From: NCEH01 sp043195195
GTDB taxonomy: Bacteria; Pseudomonadota; Alphaproteobacteria; Rhizobiales; Xanthobacteraceae
Assembly (NCBI RefSeq): GCF_043195195.1
Contig: NZ_JBAFWT010000003.1
Location: forward strand, 1 to 64,000
Direction: 5' to 3'
DNA: 64,000 nt
Shown here: positions 16,980-24,314 of the stretch, one piece after another
How positions within the stretch are numbered: position 1 is the first letter of the stretch
Layout of the letters: each line of letters opens with the position of its first letter
Program-made: the position numbers and the translations under genes
The notes under the pieces: model-generated
What the model saw: only the letters and a program-made list of their open reading frames with translations
Databases searched by the model: none
What the model was told of the DNA's origin: nothing

Positions 16980-17075
16980 CCCTCCCCCGCACGCGGGAGA
17001 GGGGGCGTGCCGGCATCGCGGGAAATCCCTCCCCTCCCGCACCAACGGATTCCCTCTCCCGCGTGCGGGGGAGGG
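16980..17075. repeat. Pair of inverted 24-bp GC-rich palindromic repeats in a 303-base gene-free stretch
   Basis: Two exactly complementary 24-base copies, at 16980-17003 and 17052-17075, face each other; each is itself nearly palindromic around GCACGCG/CGCGTGC. A third copy with one mismatch lies at 19246-19269. The layout resembles a REP/BIME-type element of mobile intergenic palindromes. The whole stretch between the dehydrogenase and yacG holds nothing else I can identify. The pair could fold into a large hairpin. Confidence 0.8.
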
Positions 17076-17143
17076 TTAGGGAGGGGGAAGCAAGAAGGGG
17101 CAATCAAGAAAAGGAAAAGCGACGCGGGAACGCAACCGCCCCT

Positions 17144-17368
17144 TCAGGTCTCGCGCTCGGGCGCGCTGCCTTCTCCGTCCTCGTCCTCATCCTCCACCAC
17201 CGGAATGGCATAGGCGCCCTTGAGCCAGCGGTTCAGGTCCACGTCGGCACAGCGTTTCGAGCAAAACGGGCGATAGCGCTCCACCGAGGGCTTGGCGCAG
17301 ATCGGGCACGGCTTGGAAGCGAAAGGACCGGCCGGCGTGGCGGCGCGTTTGGGCTGGTTGTCGTTCAC
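17144..17368 (-). CDS. yacG: DNA gyrase inhibitor / zinc-binding YacG
   Basis: A 74-residue YacG protein, which binds the gyrase B subunit in the cytoplasm and blocks DNA binding. The four zinc cysteines are visible as CPIC and FCSKRC, followed by ADVDLNRWLKGAYAIP. An acidic tail (VEDEDEDGEG) matches the flexible gyrase-contacting end. The GTG start overlaps the maf stop by 4 bases (GTGA), the usual maf-yacG coupling. Confidence 0.93.
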   Translation of the reverse strand: MNDNQPKRAATPAGPFASKPCPICAKPSVERYRPFCSKRCADVDLNRWLKGAYAIPVVEDEDEDGEGSAPERET

Positions 17369-17985
17369 GCCGCCCGCTCCGCCCAGCCGGCCCGCACGGG
17401 ATACCCCTCCCCCGCCAGCAGAGCGATGGTCTCCGCAAGCGGCAGGCCGACCACCGAGGTGTAGGAGCCCATGAGCTTCACCACGAATGAGCCGGCAATG
17501 CCCTGGATGGCGTAACCGCCGGCCTTCCCGCGCCATTCCCCGCAGGCGAGATAGGCGCTGATATCGTCATGCGAGAGCCGGCGGAAGCGCAGGCGCGATT
17601 CCACGAGGCGGGTGCGCGAGCGCCCGCGCGCCGAGACCACGCACAGGCCGGTGAACACGCGGTGCGCGCGCCCCGAGAGCAGGCGCAGGCATTCCTCCGC
17701 TTCGTCCTGCAATTCGGGCTTGGGCAGGATGCGCCGGCCCACCGCGACCACCGTGTCGGCGGAAACGACGATGGCCGACATGCCGGCCTCCTTGGCGCGG
17801 GCGGCGACGAGTTCGCCCTTCTTCTGCGCAAGCCGCAGGGCAAGGTGGCGCGGCAGCTCGCCCTTGTCGGGCGTCTCGTCCACGTCGGCCGGCATGAGCA
17901 GGTCCGGCTCAATGCCGGCCTGGTTGAGCAGCGCGAGCCTGCGGGGCGAGCCGGAGGCCAATACGAGCTTCACCCTGTCGTTCAC
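17365..17985 (-). CDS. maf: Maf-like nucleoside triphosphate pyrophosphatase
   Basis: A 206-residue Maf/YhdE-like enzyme that hydrolyses dTTP, UTP or modified nucleotides to monophosphates, a house-cleaning role in the cytoplasm. The N-terminal LVLASGSPRRLALLNQAG is the family signature, with DVDET, VVSADTVVAVGRRILPKP and GYAIQGIAGSFV following. GAGGTGACGCAGAC-GTG gives a ribosome site and GTG start. It is translationally coupled to yacG. In relatives infA normally lies just upstream; here the upstream neighbour is an opposing hydrolase gene. Confidence 0.93.
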   Translation of the reverse strand: MNDRVKLVLASGSPRRLALLNQAGIEPDLLMPADVDETPDKGELPRHLALRLAQKKGELVAARAKEAGMSAIVVSADTVVAVGRRILPKPELQDEAEECLRLLSGRAHRVFTGLCVVSARGRSRTRLVESRLRFRRLSHDDISAYLACGEWRGKAGGYAIQGIAGSFVVKLMGSYTSVVGLPLAETIALLAGEGYPVRAGWAERAA

Positions 17986-18209
17986 GTCTGCGTCACCTCG
18001 AACCGGTCGGAAGAACGCCGTCGCGCATGCAGCGCACGGCGCGCGGACGCTAGCGCAAAGGGTTGCGCGTGTGAACGCCCGTTTGCGCGCATCAGGCCGG
18101 CACCCCTTCGCCGGGGGCGGACGGCGCTTCCCTCATCCCGATGCCGCCGACCGTTCATAAAGCGCTGCTAGAAGGCGCGCCGGGGGGATTTGGAACGAGG
18201 ACACGCGCG

Positions 18210-19217
18210 ATGCGCATGAGTTTCGCAGCCACCGGTCTCCTGCTCGCCCTTTCCGCACTGCCGGCCGCCGCCCAGAGCGGCGTTGCCTATGGTCCGGAGC
18301 TGGAGGGCTTCGATTATCCCTATCCCGTCGGGCGGTTCGACTTCACCTCCCAGCGCCAGCCGCTGCACATGGCCTATATGGATGTGAAGCCGCAGCAGGC
18401 GAACGGGCGCACCATTGTGCTGCTGCATGGCAAGAATTTCTGCGGCGCCACCTGGGAAGGCGTCATCGCGCCGCTCACCAAGGCCGGCTATCGCGTGGTG
18501 GTTCCCGACCAGATCGGCTTCTGCAAATCCTCCAAGCCGCAGGATTATCAATTCTCCCTGCACCAGCTCGCCGCCAATACCCATGCCCTGCTGGCGCAGC
18601 TCGATGTCGAAAAGCCCATCATCATGGGCCATTCCATGGGCGGCATGCTGGCCATGCGCTACGCCCTCACCTTTCCCGACGACGTCTCCGGCCTGGTGCT
18701 GGTCGATCCCATCGGTCTTGAGGACTGGCGCGAGAAGGGCGTGCCCTCGCTGACCGTCGACCAATGGCTCGTGGGCGAACAGCGCAACAATTTCGAGGGC
18801 ATGAAAAAATACCAGCAGAGCACCTATTACGCCGGCACTTGGAAGCCCGAATACGACAAATGGGTGGACATGCTCGCCGGCATGTATCTCGGCACGGGCA
18901 AGGACAAGGTCGCCTACGACCAGGCGCTCACATCGGACATGATCCTCAGCCAGCCGGTGGTGCACGAACTGCACAACATCAAGGCGCCGACCTTGCTGAT
19001 GATCGGCATGAAGGACAATACCGCCATCGGCAAGGCTGCGGCGCCCGCCGCGGTCCAGAAGATTCTCGGCAATTATCCCGAGCTGGGGAAGGCTGCGGCA
19101 AAGGCCATTCCGAACGCCACGCTGGTGGAATTCGCCGAGCTTGGCCATGCGCCGCAGATCCAGGACCCGGCTGGATTCAACGCGGCATTGCTGAAGGGGC
19201 TGGACCTGATGAAGTGA
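18210..19217 (+). CDS. Exported alpha/beta hydrolase
   Basis: A 335-residue alpha/beta hydrolase with a signal peptide (MRMSFAATGLLLALSALPAAAQ), so it acts in the periplasm. The oxyanion segment VLLHGKNFCGATWE, the nucleophile elbow IIMGHSMGGMLAMRYAL and the C-terminal catalytic histidine in FAELGHAPQIQDP are intact; an acid near MIGMKDNTAIG is likely. The substrate is unknown (esterase or haloperoxidase-like are options). ACGAGGA lies upstream of the ATG; a second ATG two codons later is possible. It is the only gene opposing the murA-yacG block and separates the phosphatase gene from maf. Confidence 0.88.
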   Translation: MRMSFAATGLLLALSALPAAAQSGVAYGPELEGFDYPYPVGRFDFTSQRQPLHMAYMDVKPQQANGRTIVLLHGKNFCGATWEGVIAPLTKAGYRVVVPDQIGFCKSSKPQDYQFSLHQLAANTHALLAQLDVEKPIIMGHSMGGMLAMRYALTFPDDVSGLVLVDPIGLEDWREKGVPSLTVDQWLVGEQRNNFEGMKKYQQSTYYAGTWKPEYDKWVDMLAGMYLGTGKDKVAYDQALTSDMILSQPVVHELHNIKAPTLLMIGMKDNTAIGKAAAPAAVQKILGNYPELGKAAAKAIPNATLVEFAELGHAPQIQDPAGFNAALLKGLDLMK

Positions 19218-19235
19218 AGCCGGCGCGCCGGCTTC
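19216..19235 (+). terminator. Perfect 20-bp palindrome at the hydrolase stop codon
   Basis: GAAGCCGGCGCGCCGGCTTC is an exact palindrome beginning in the stop codon of the hydrolase gene, followed by AACGATTTT. It would form a strong RNA hairpin with a weak U-tract 5 bases later. Confidence 0.55.
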
Positions 19236-19245
19236 AACGATTTTC

Positions 19246-19269
19246 CCCTCTCCCGCACGCGGGAGAGGG
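19246..19269. repeat. Third copy of the 24-bp intergenic palindrome
   Basis: This sequence differs at one base from the copy at 16980-17003 and is itself a better palindrome (CCCTCTCCCGC-AC-GCGGGAGAGGG). It lies between the convergent hydrolase and phosphatase genes and could help terminate both. Confidence 0.75.
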
Positions 19270-19292
19270 CACCGCGAGTGAAGCGGTCATCC

Positions 19293-19751
19293 CTAGCGGA
19301 AGCGGGCGCGCACGCGCATTTCCAATTCATCGCGCACGGCCCGATAGGCTTCCAGCCGCTGCTCGCGATTTCCCCCCTCCAGGGTTGGATCGGAGGTCGG
19401 CCAATATTCCACGTCGAGCGCATTGGTGCGGGTGATTTCCAGCGCCCGGTGATGGGCATCCGGCGACAGGGAGATCGCGAGGTCGAACCCCAGCCCCTCG
19501 TACTCCTCCAGGTCCTCCACGCTTTTCGGCCGGTGCCGATGCACGTCGAGCCCCACCTCCTCCATCACGGCCGTGACGAAGGGATCCGCCTCGCCGGCGA
19601 TAACGCCGGCGGAGCCCACATAGAGCGACTTGCCGAACAGATGCTTCGCCCAGGCGGAGGCCATGACGGAGCGCACCACATTCTGTCCGCAGATAAAGAG
19701 AACCGATTGCGGCCGCGCTGAGCGCGAAGACGCCGCGGGAGGCTCGTCCAA
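19293..19751 (-). CDS. Low-molecular-weight protein-tyrosine phosphatase-like protein
   Basis: A 152-residue LMW-PTP/arsenate-reductase-fold protein of the type that sits after UPF0262 in rhizobiales. The phosphate loop is C-X5-R: LFICGQNVVRSVMA, so the nucleophilic Cys and Arg are kept, but the usual second cysteine of the loop is replaced by valine. The DP pair in TSDPTLEGG is a good candidate for the general acid. The start is TTG, two bases after the previous stop, with GAGAGGA upstream. A regulatory phosphatase role is likely; target unknown. Confidence 0.83.
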   Translation of the reverse strand: MDEPPAASSRSARPQSVLFICGQNVVRSVMASAWAKHLFGKSLYVGSAGVIAGEADPFVTAVMEEVGLDVHRHRPKSVEDLEEYEGLGFDLAISLSPDAHHRALEITRTNALDVEYWPTSDPTLEGGNREQRLEAYRAVRDELEMRVRARFR

Positions 19752-19752
19752 G

Positions 19753-20238
19753 TCATCCTCTCCAATGGAGCGCGCAGATCAGGGTGAACAGACGGCGGGC
19801 GGTGTCGAAATCCACGTCGATCTTGTCCTTGAGCCGCTCCAGCAGAAGCTCGGACCCTTCGTTGTGGAGCCCGCGCCGGCCCATGTCGATCGCCTCGATC
19901 TGGGTCGGGGAGGCGGTGCGGATGGCCTGGAAATAGCTCTCGCACACCAAGAAATAATCCTTCACCACCTTCCGGAAAGGGGTGAGGGAGAGATGGTGCT
20001 GCACCACGGCCTCGCCGGTCTCGCGCTTGATATCGAGCACCAGGCGGTTGTCCACGAGGCCGATATGGAGCGTATAGGGCCCCTCCCCCGGATCGCTCGC
20101 GAGCGCGAAGCGGTTGTCCTCCAGCAGATCGTAGATCGCGGTGGCGCGTTCATGCTCCACGTCCGGCCCGCCCCGGCCGATGGAGGCCTCGTCCAGGGTG
20201 ACGGTGCAAAGGCGGTCGGTGCGGGAGCTTTGCGTCAT
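19753..20238 (-). CDS. UPF0262 family protein
   Basis: A 161-residue conserved alphaproteobacterial protein of unknown function, recognised by the block YDLLEDNRFAL, GPYTLHIGLVDNRLVLDI, LSLTPFRKVVKDYFLVCESYF and IEAIDMGRRGLHNEGSELL. It always travels with hisD; here its ATG lies 5 bases beyond the hisD stop. A further ATG at 20243 overlaps that stop. No motifs indicate catalysis. It lies in the leftward hisD - UPF0262 - phosphatase operon. Confidence 0.9.
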   Translation of the reverse strand: MTQSSRTDRLCTVTLDEASIGRGGPDVEHERATAIYDLLEDNRFALASDPGEGPYTLHIGLVDNRLVLDIKRETGEAVVQHHLSLTPFRKVVKDYFLVCESYFQAIRTASPTQIEAIDMGRRGLHNEGSELLLERLKDKIDVDFDTARRLFTLICALHWRG

Positions 20239-20242
20239 GGCA

Positions 20243-21550
20243 TCAGGCGTCCGGGCTGCCGGCATTGGAACGGATGAGGATCGAGCGCCCGTGGGCCTGC
20301 AGGCGCTCCACCTCGGCGAGACGCACGGCCGCCCCGCCGATCACGCGCAGGGCTTCGGGCGAGCATTTCAGCAATGAGGTCCGCTTCATGAAGTCCAGCA
20401 CGCCGAGCCCGGAGGAAAACCGGGCCGAGCGCGCCGTGGGCAGCACATGGTTGGTGCCGCCGACATAATCGCCGATGGCCTCGGGCGTATGGGCGCCGAT
20501 GAAGATCGCGCCCGCGTGCCGCACCAGACCGGCGAGCCGCTCGGCATCGGCGCTGTGAATCTCAAGATGCTCCGGCGCCACCCGGTCCACCAGGGATATG
20601 GCGGCGTCCAAATCATCCACCAGGATGATGGCGCCATGGTCGCGCCAGGAGGCGCGGGCGATCTCGGCGCGCGGAAGGGTGGTGAGCATGCCGTCCACCG
20701 CCTGCTCCACCCGTGCCGCCAGGGCTGCGTTGTCGGTGATCAGGATCGACTGGGCGGCCGTGTCATGCTCGGCCTGGGCGAGCAGGTCGGCGGCGATCCA
20801 GTCGGCATTTGCTTCGCCATCCGCCAGGATCAGCACCTCGGATGGCCCGGCCACCATGTCGATGCCCACCTTGCCGAACACCTGCCGCTTGGCGGCGGCC
20901 ACATAGGCATTGCCGGGGCCGACGATCTTGTCCACCGGGGCGATGGTCGCCGTGCCATAGGCGAGCGCGGCCACCGCCTGTGCCCCGCCCACGCGATACA
21001 CCTCGTCCACGCCGGCCAGGCGGGCGGCGGCAAGCACCAGGGGCGCGATCTGCCCGTCGGGCGCCGGCACCACCATGACCACGCGCGGCACGCCCGCGAC
21101 CTTGGCGGGCACGGCATTCATCAGCACGGAAGAGGGATAGGCGGCAGTGCCACCCGGCACATAGAGGCCGACCGCGTCCACGCTGGTCCAGCGCTGGCCC
21201 AGCTCCACCCCGGCCGAGTCGGTATAGCGCTCGTCCTGCGGCTTCTGCCTGAGGTGATGGGATTCAATGCGCGCCTTGGCAAACTCAAGTGCCTCGCGCG
21301 TCTCGGCTGGGATCGAGGCGAGCGCGGCATCGATCTCCGCGTCGGTGACGCGAATGCCCCGCGCGGCGAGGTCCACGCGGTCGAGCCGGGCGGAGATTTC
21401 GATCAGGGCATCATCGCCCCGGGCGCGGATGTCGGCGATGATCTGCGCCACCACCGACGCCACATCGGCATCTGTTTCCCGCTTGCTGGCGAGGAAAGCG
21501 GCGAAGGCTGCGGGAAAATCGCTCTGCTGGGTATGAAGACGGATCGGCAT
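20243..21550 (-). CDS. hisD: Histidinol dehydrogenase
   Basis: A 435-residue zinc enzyme that carries out the last two NAD-dependent oxidations of histidine synthesis, L-histidinol to L-histidine. Signature blocks: QRWTSVDAVGLYVPGGTAAYPSSVLMNAVPAKVAGV, VYRVGGAQAVAALAYGT, DKIVGPGNAYVAAAKRQVFG, IDMVAGPSEVLIL, LLAQAEHDTAAQ and the catalytic-site APEHLEIH. Length is normal. The rest of the his pathway is not in this window. It starts the hisD - UPF0262 - phosphatase run. Confidence 0.96.
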   Translation of the reverse strand: MPIRLHTQQSDFPAAFAAFLASKRETDADVASVVAQIIADIRARGDDALIEISARLDRVDLAARGIRVTDAEIDAALASIPAETREALEFAKARIESHHLRQKPQDERYTDSAGVELGQRWTSVDAVGLYVPGGTAAYPSSVLMNAVPAKVAGVPRVVMVVPAPDGQIAPLVLAAARLAGVDEVYRVGGAQAVAALAYGTATIAPVDKIVGPGNAYVAAAKRQVFGKVGIDMVAGPSEVLILADGEANADWIAADLLAQAEHDTAAQSILITDNAALAARVEQAVDGMLTTLPRAEIARASWRDHGAIILVDDLDAAISLVDRVAPEHLEIHSADAERLAGLVRHAGAIFIGAHTPEAIGDYVGGTNHVLPTARSARFSSGLGVLDFMKRTSLLKCSPEALRVIGGAAVRLAEVERLQAHGRSILIRSNAGSPDA

Positions 21551-21572
21551 TCCGTCTCCCTAGAGCATGTAC

Positions 21573-21596
21573 CGGAAAAGTTGAATGCCTTTTCCG
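21573..21596. repeat. Short hairpin, rhizobial intergenic repeat-like
   Basis: CGGAAAAG-TTGAATGC-CTTTTCCG, flanked on the left by TAGAGCAT, resembles a GC-flanked, A-run intergenic repeat frequent in rhizobiales genomes. It lies between hisD and the DUF2948 gene. Confidence 0.45.
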
Positions 21597-21651
21597 CTCC
21601 GCCCGCGCTTCCCTCGGCTGCGGAGGACAACACTGCGGCCCCGCGGCGGGC

Positions 21652-22101
21652 CTATCCGACCTTCAGTTCCGGCAGCGGATCGTGCTTGGGCGCGCAGGTG
21701 CAGCCCCAGGCGGGCCCGAGATCGCTGAGGCGCGCCTCGATGCATTCCACCGCGAGGCGGATTTCCGCGCCGCCGGAAAAGGTCAGCAGCACATGGCCGG
21801 ACGGCGCATCGGTGGGTTCGAACGTGACCGCGAGGAGATTGAGCACGGTGTCCGGCTTGCGGGGATCGAAGCCGCGCGCCTGCACCGCGCTGACCCGTTC
21901 GAAATGCAGGCCGGAACGCCGGCGCACCAGTTCGTCGGCGGTTTCCTTCTGATCCCAGTCGAACCGGTTGAGCAGCAGCGCGAACCTGCGGGAGCGCGGC
22001 AGGAAACCGATGTCCTCCACCTTGATCACCGCATCCTGAAGATGAGCCGAGATGATGGCGAGGTCTTCGCCATCCATGGCGAGAAGCTTGAGACTGTCCA
22101 T
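21652..22101 (-). CDS. DUF2948 family protein
   Basis: A 149-residue conserved alphaproteobacterial protein (DUF2948) of unknown function. It starts MDSLKLLAMDGEDLAIISAHLQDA, a characteristic opening, followed by FLPRSRRFALLLNRFDW and the C-terminal EIRLAVECIEARLSDLGP. It is a soluble cytoplasmic protein without obvious catalytic residues. The murA - DUF2948 - hisD order is widespread in rhizobiales, suggesting housekeeping co-expression. Confidence 0.9.
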   Translation of the reverse strand: MDSLKLLAMDGEDLAIISAHLQDAVIKVEDIGFLPRSRRFALLLNRFDWDQKETADELVRRRSGLHFERVSAVQARGFDPRKPDTVLNLLAVTFEPTDAPSGHVLLTFSGGAEIRLAVECIEARLSDLGPAWGCTCAPKHDPLPELKVG

Positions 22102-22155
22102 CGGCGTGCGGCCTTCTTATCGCTTCTTGTGATGCTTGGCAGATGGCGACGCGAG

Positions 22156-22177
22156 GGCCATCCATCAAGGGATGGCC
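22156..22177 (+). terminator. Hairpin followed by a T-run, upstream of the DUF2948 gene
   Basis: GGCCATCC-ATCAAG-GGATGGCC has an 8-bp stem and is followed on the plus strand by GCATTTTTGCTTTT. Read rightward it resembles an intrinsic terminator, but no rightward gene precedes it. It may block antisense transcription into murA, or act as a processing site in the leftward murA - DUF2948 message. Confidence 0.4.
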
Positions 22178-22230
22178 GCATTTTTGCTTTTCAGCCACCC
22201 CCCAAGCGCGCCGGGGCGCGCGGATGCGGC

Positions 22231-23520
22231 TCAGCCGCTGATGCGCTCGATCTGCGCGCCGCAGCGCGACAGCTTCTCCTCCAGCCGCTCGAAGCCGCGG
22301 TCGAGATGATAGACGCGCTGCACCATGGTCTCGCCTTCGGCCGCAAGACCGGCGATGACCAGCGAGACCGAGGCGCGCAGGTCGGTGGCCATCACCGGCG
22401 CACCGGTGAGGCGGTCAGTGCCGTCCACCGTCGCGGTATCGCCGTCGAGATGGATCTTGGCGCCGAGCCGCGCCAATTCCTGCACATGCATGAAGCGGTT
22501 CTCGAAAATCGTCTCGGTGATGCGCGAGCGGCCCTTGGCCATGGTCATCAGGGCCATGAACTGGGCCTGCAGATCGGTGGGGAAGCCGGGGAACGGGGCG
22601 GTGGTCACGTCGACCGGATTGATGCCGGCGCCGTTGCGGCGCACGCGGATGCCCTCGTTGGTGGCGTCAATCTCGGCTCCGGCGGCGCGCAGCGTGTCGA
22701 GCGCGCTTTCCAGCAGGTCCGGCCGCGCGCCGGAAAGCATCACATCGCCGCCCACCATGGCGGTGGCCATGGCGTATGTGCCGGTCTCGATGCGGTCCGG
22801 CAACACCGCGTGGCGGGCAGCGCGCAGCCGTGGGACGCCCTGGATCTCGATCCGCGGCGTACCGGCGCCGGAAATGCGGGCCCCCATCTTCACCAGGCAG
22901 TCCGCGAGATCGACCACCTCGGGTTCGCAGGCGGCATTCTCGATCACCGTATCGCCGTGGGCGACGGCGGCGGCCATGATCGCTGTGTGGGTGGCGCCCA
23001 CCGACACTTTCGGGAACACGATGCGGCCGCCCTGCAGCCCCCTGGGCGCGCGGGCGAGCACGTAACCGGCATCGATTTCGATTTCCGCCCCCAGCGCCCG
23101 CAAGGCGTCGAGGTGGAAATCCACCGGCCGGGTCCCGATGGCGCAGCCGCCGGGCAGCGAGACCTTTGCCTCCCCCATGCGCGCCAGCAGCGGGCCCACG
23201 ACCCAGAAGCTCGCCCGCATGCGCGAGACGAGATCATAGGGTGCGGTGGTATCGACGATCACGCGGGCATCGATCTCCAGCGTCTGGCCCGCATAGGGAT
23301 CATCCCCGTTGCGCTTGCCGTTGGTGGTGATGTCGACGCCATGATTGCCGAGGATGCGCTGCAGCAAGGCCACATCCGCGAGGCGGGGCACATTTTCGAG
23401 GATCAGCTTCTCTTCGGACAAAAGGCTCGCGATCATCAGCGGCAAAGCGGCATTCTTGGCGCCGGAAATGGGAATCGTGCCTTCAAGGGAAGACCCGCCG
23501 ACGATGCGAATTTTATCCAT
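22231..23520 (-). CDS. murA: UDP-N-acetylglucosamine 1-carboxyvinyltransferase
   Basis: A 429-residue enzyme for the first committed step of peptidoglycan synthesis, transferring enolpyruvate from PEP to UDP-GlcNAc in the cytoplasm; target of fosfomycin. It opens MDKIRIVGGSSLEGTIPISGAKNAALPLM; the active-site cysteine is Cys126 in LPGGCAIGTRPVDFHL, so the enzyme should be fosfomycin-sensitive at this position. Other marks are RASFWVVGPLLARMG, FPTDLQAQFMALM and ENRFMHVQELARLGAKI. It heads the leftward murA - DUF2948 - hisD block. Confidence 0.97.
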   Translation of the reverse strand: MDKIRIVGGSSLEGTIPISGAKNAALPLMIASLLSEEKLILENVPRLADVALLQRILGNHGVDITTNGKRNGDDPYAGQTLEIDARVIVDTTAPYDLVSRMRASFWVVGPLLARMGEAKVSLPGGCAIGTRPVDFHLDALRALGAEIEIDAGYVLARAPRGLQGGRIVFPKVSVGATHTAIMAAAVAHGDTVIENAACEPEVVDLADCLVKMGARISGAGTPRIEIQGVPRLRAARHAVLPDRIETGTYAMATAMVGGDVMLSGARPDLLESALDTLRAAGAEIDATNEGIRVRRNGAGINPVDVTTAPFPGFPTDLQAQFMALMTMAKGRSRITETIFENRFMHVQELARLGAKIHLDGDTATVDGTDRLTGAPVMATDLRASVSLVIAGLAAEGETMVQRVYHLDRGFERLEEKLSRCGAQIERISG

Positions 23521-23588
23521 GCGCTGAACGCTCCTGGTGCCCGAAGACCGCCCTGCCCCTCGTCACGGCCGTCGAGTAAACGCGTTAT

Positions 23589-23882
23589 CTAGCAAGGCCC
23601 GCCCTTGGGCACAATGATCGCCGGCTCCAATCCACCGGACGTTGCGTCATCCGGGGCCGGATCAGCCGGCGATGGCGGGGCGCCGGACCCGTGCAAATCC
23701 GGAGCCTGGGGAACCGCATCGAGGGCGTCGGGGTCCTGCTCCACATCCCGGCGCGCGCGCCCCTGCGCCTTGCGGCGGGCGAGATTGGCCCGCAGGGCCT
23801 GGGCAAGGCGTGCGGACTTGTCCTGCGCGGGCGGCTTGGGAGTGGGCGTCGTGGGAGCGGGCGGCTTGGGTTCGGATGCCAT
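23589..23882 (-). CDS. Small Pro/Ala-rich hypothetical protein upstream of murA
   Basis: A 97-residue protein: MASEPKPPAPTTPTPKPPAQ, a basic helix (RLAQALRANLARRKAQGRARR), then a Pro/Ala/Asp-rich tail ending LEPAIIVPKGGPC. Small proteins of this form are commonly found upstream of murA in rhizobiales. Likely an intrinsically disordered protein with a basic nucleic-acid- or membrane-contacting helix (inference). The ATG at 23882 is preferred over one nine codons upstream because coding bias starts there. Confidence 0.6.
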   Translation of the reverse strand: MASEPKPPAPTTPTPKPPAQDKSARLAQALRANLARRKAQGRARRDVEQDPDALDAVPQAPDLHGSGAPPSPADPAPDDATSGGLEPAIIVPKGGPC

Positions 23883-24181
23883 GCCGATAAGGGTTAGCCG
23901 CGCCCGCATCGCGAGGCAAGCGGGCCGGCGCGAAGGCGTGAAATGCGCGCGGAACGGATTGCAAGCGCTTCACGCATCGCCTGCTTCACGCATAAGCTCA
24001 CCTTTTGCCGGGGATCACCCAAACCCGCATGCACGGCGCGCTTGAATCTCGCGTCCGCTCCACGTATGAGGATCGCCTGTTCGGCCCTCGGGTCGCATCA
24101 GCAAGTTCGCGCGCCCCATGATGCGGTAATCCGTGCATGCGGGTCCGGCAGAAGCAAACGGGATGCCCCGCACGCTTCCGG

Positions 24182-24257
24182 GCCGCAATAGCTCAGCTGG
24201 TAGAGCACCTCATTCGTAATGAGGGGGTCGGGGGTTCGAATCCCTCTTGCGGCACCA
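24182..24257 (+). tRNA. tRNA-Thr(CGT), prophage attachment gene
   Basis: A 76-base tRNA with encoded CCA. The acceptor pairs GCCGCAA with TTGCGGC; the D arm contains AGCTCAGCTGGTAGAGC; the anticodon arm is CCTCA-TTCGTAA-TGAGG giving anticodon CGT for ACG threonine codons; the T arm is GGGGGTTCGAATCCCTC-type. The integrase gene begins 57 bases downstream, so the 3' half is the probable site of phage insertion. The tRNA is intact on this side. Confidence 0.96.
24233..24257. other. Predicted left attachment site (attL core in tRNA 3' end)
   Basis: Tyrosine integrases of this kind insert at the T-arm/acceptor 3' end of tRNA genes and regenerate it. The end of this tRNA, from the GTTCGAATCCC block to CCA, is therefore the likely core. 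The matching attR copy is not in the window, as the prophage runs past the right edge, so the limits are a guess. Confidence 0.5.
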
Positions 24258-24314
24258 TAACTCAATTAAATCAATGGGTTGGACAGGTCTTTATTTACGA
24301 TTGGACGTCGTGGA

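Noticed and set aside
15404..17464. 686-codon plus-strand frame
   Set aside because: It is antisense to the aldehyde dehydrogenase and yacG/maf; composition is His/Gly/Arg-rich with no recognisable domain.
22156..22177. Terminator of a small rightward RNA gene
   Set aside because: No promoter or conserved RNA structure was seen upstream on the plus strand, so only the hairpin itself is reported.
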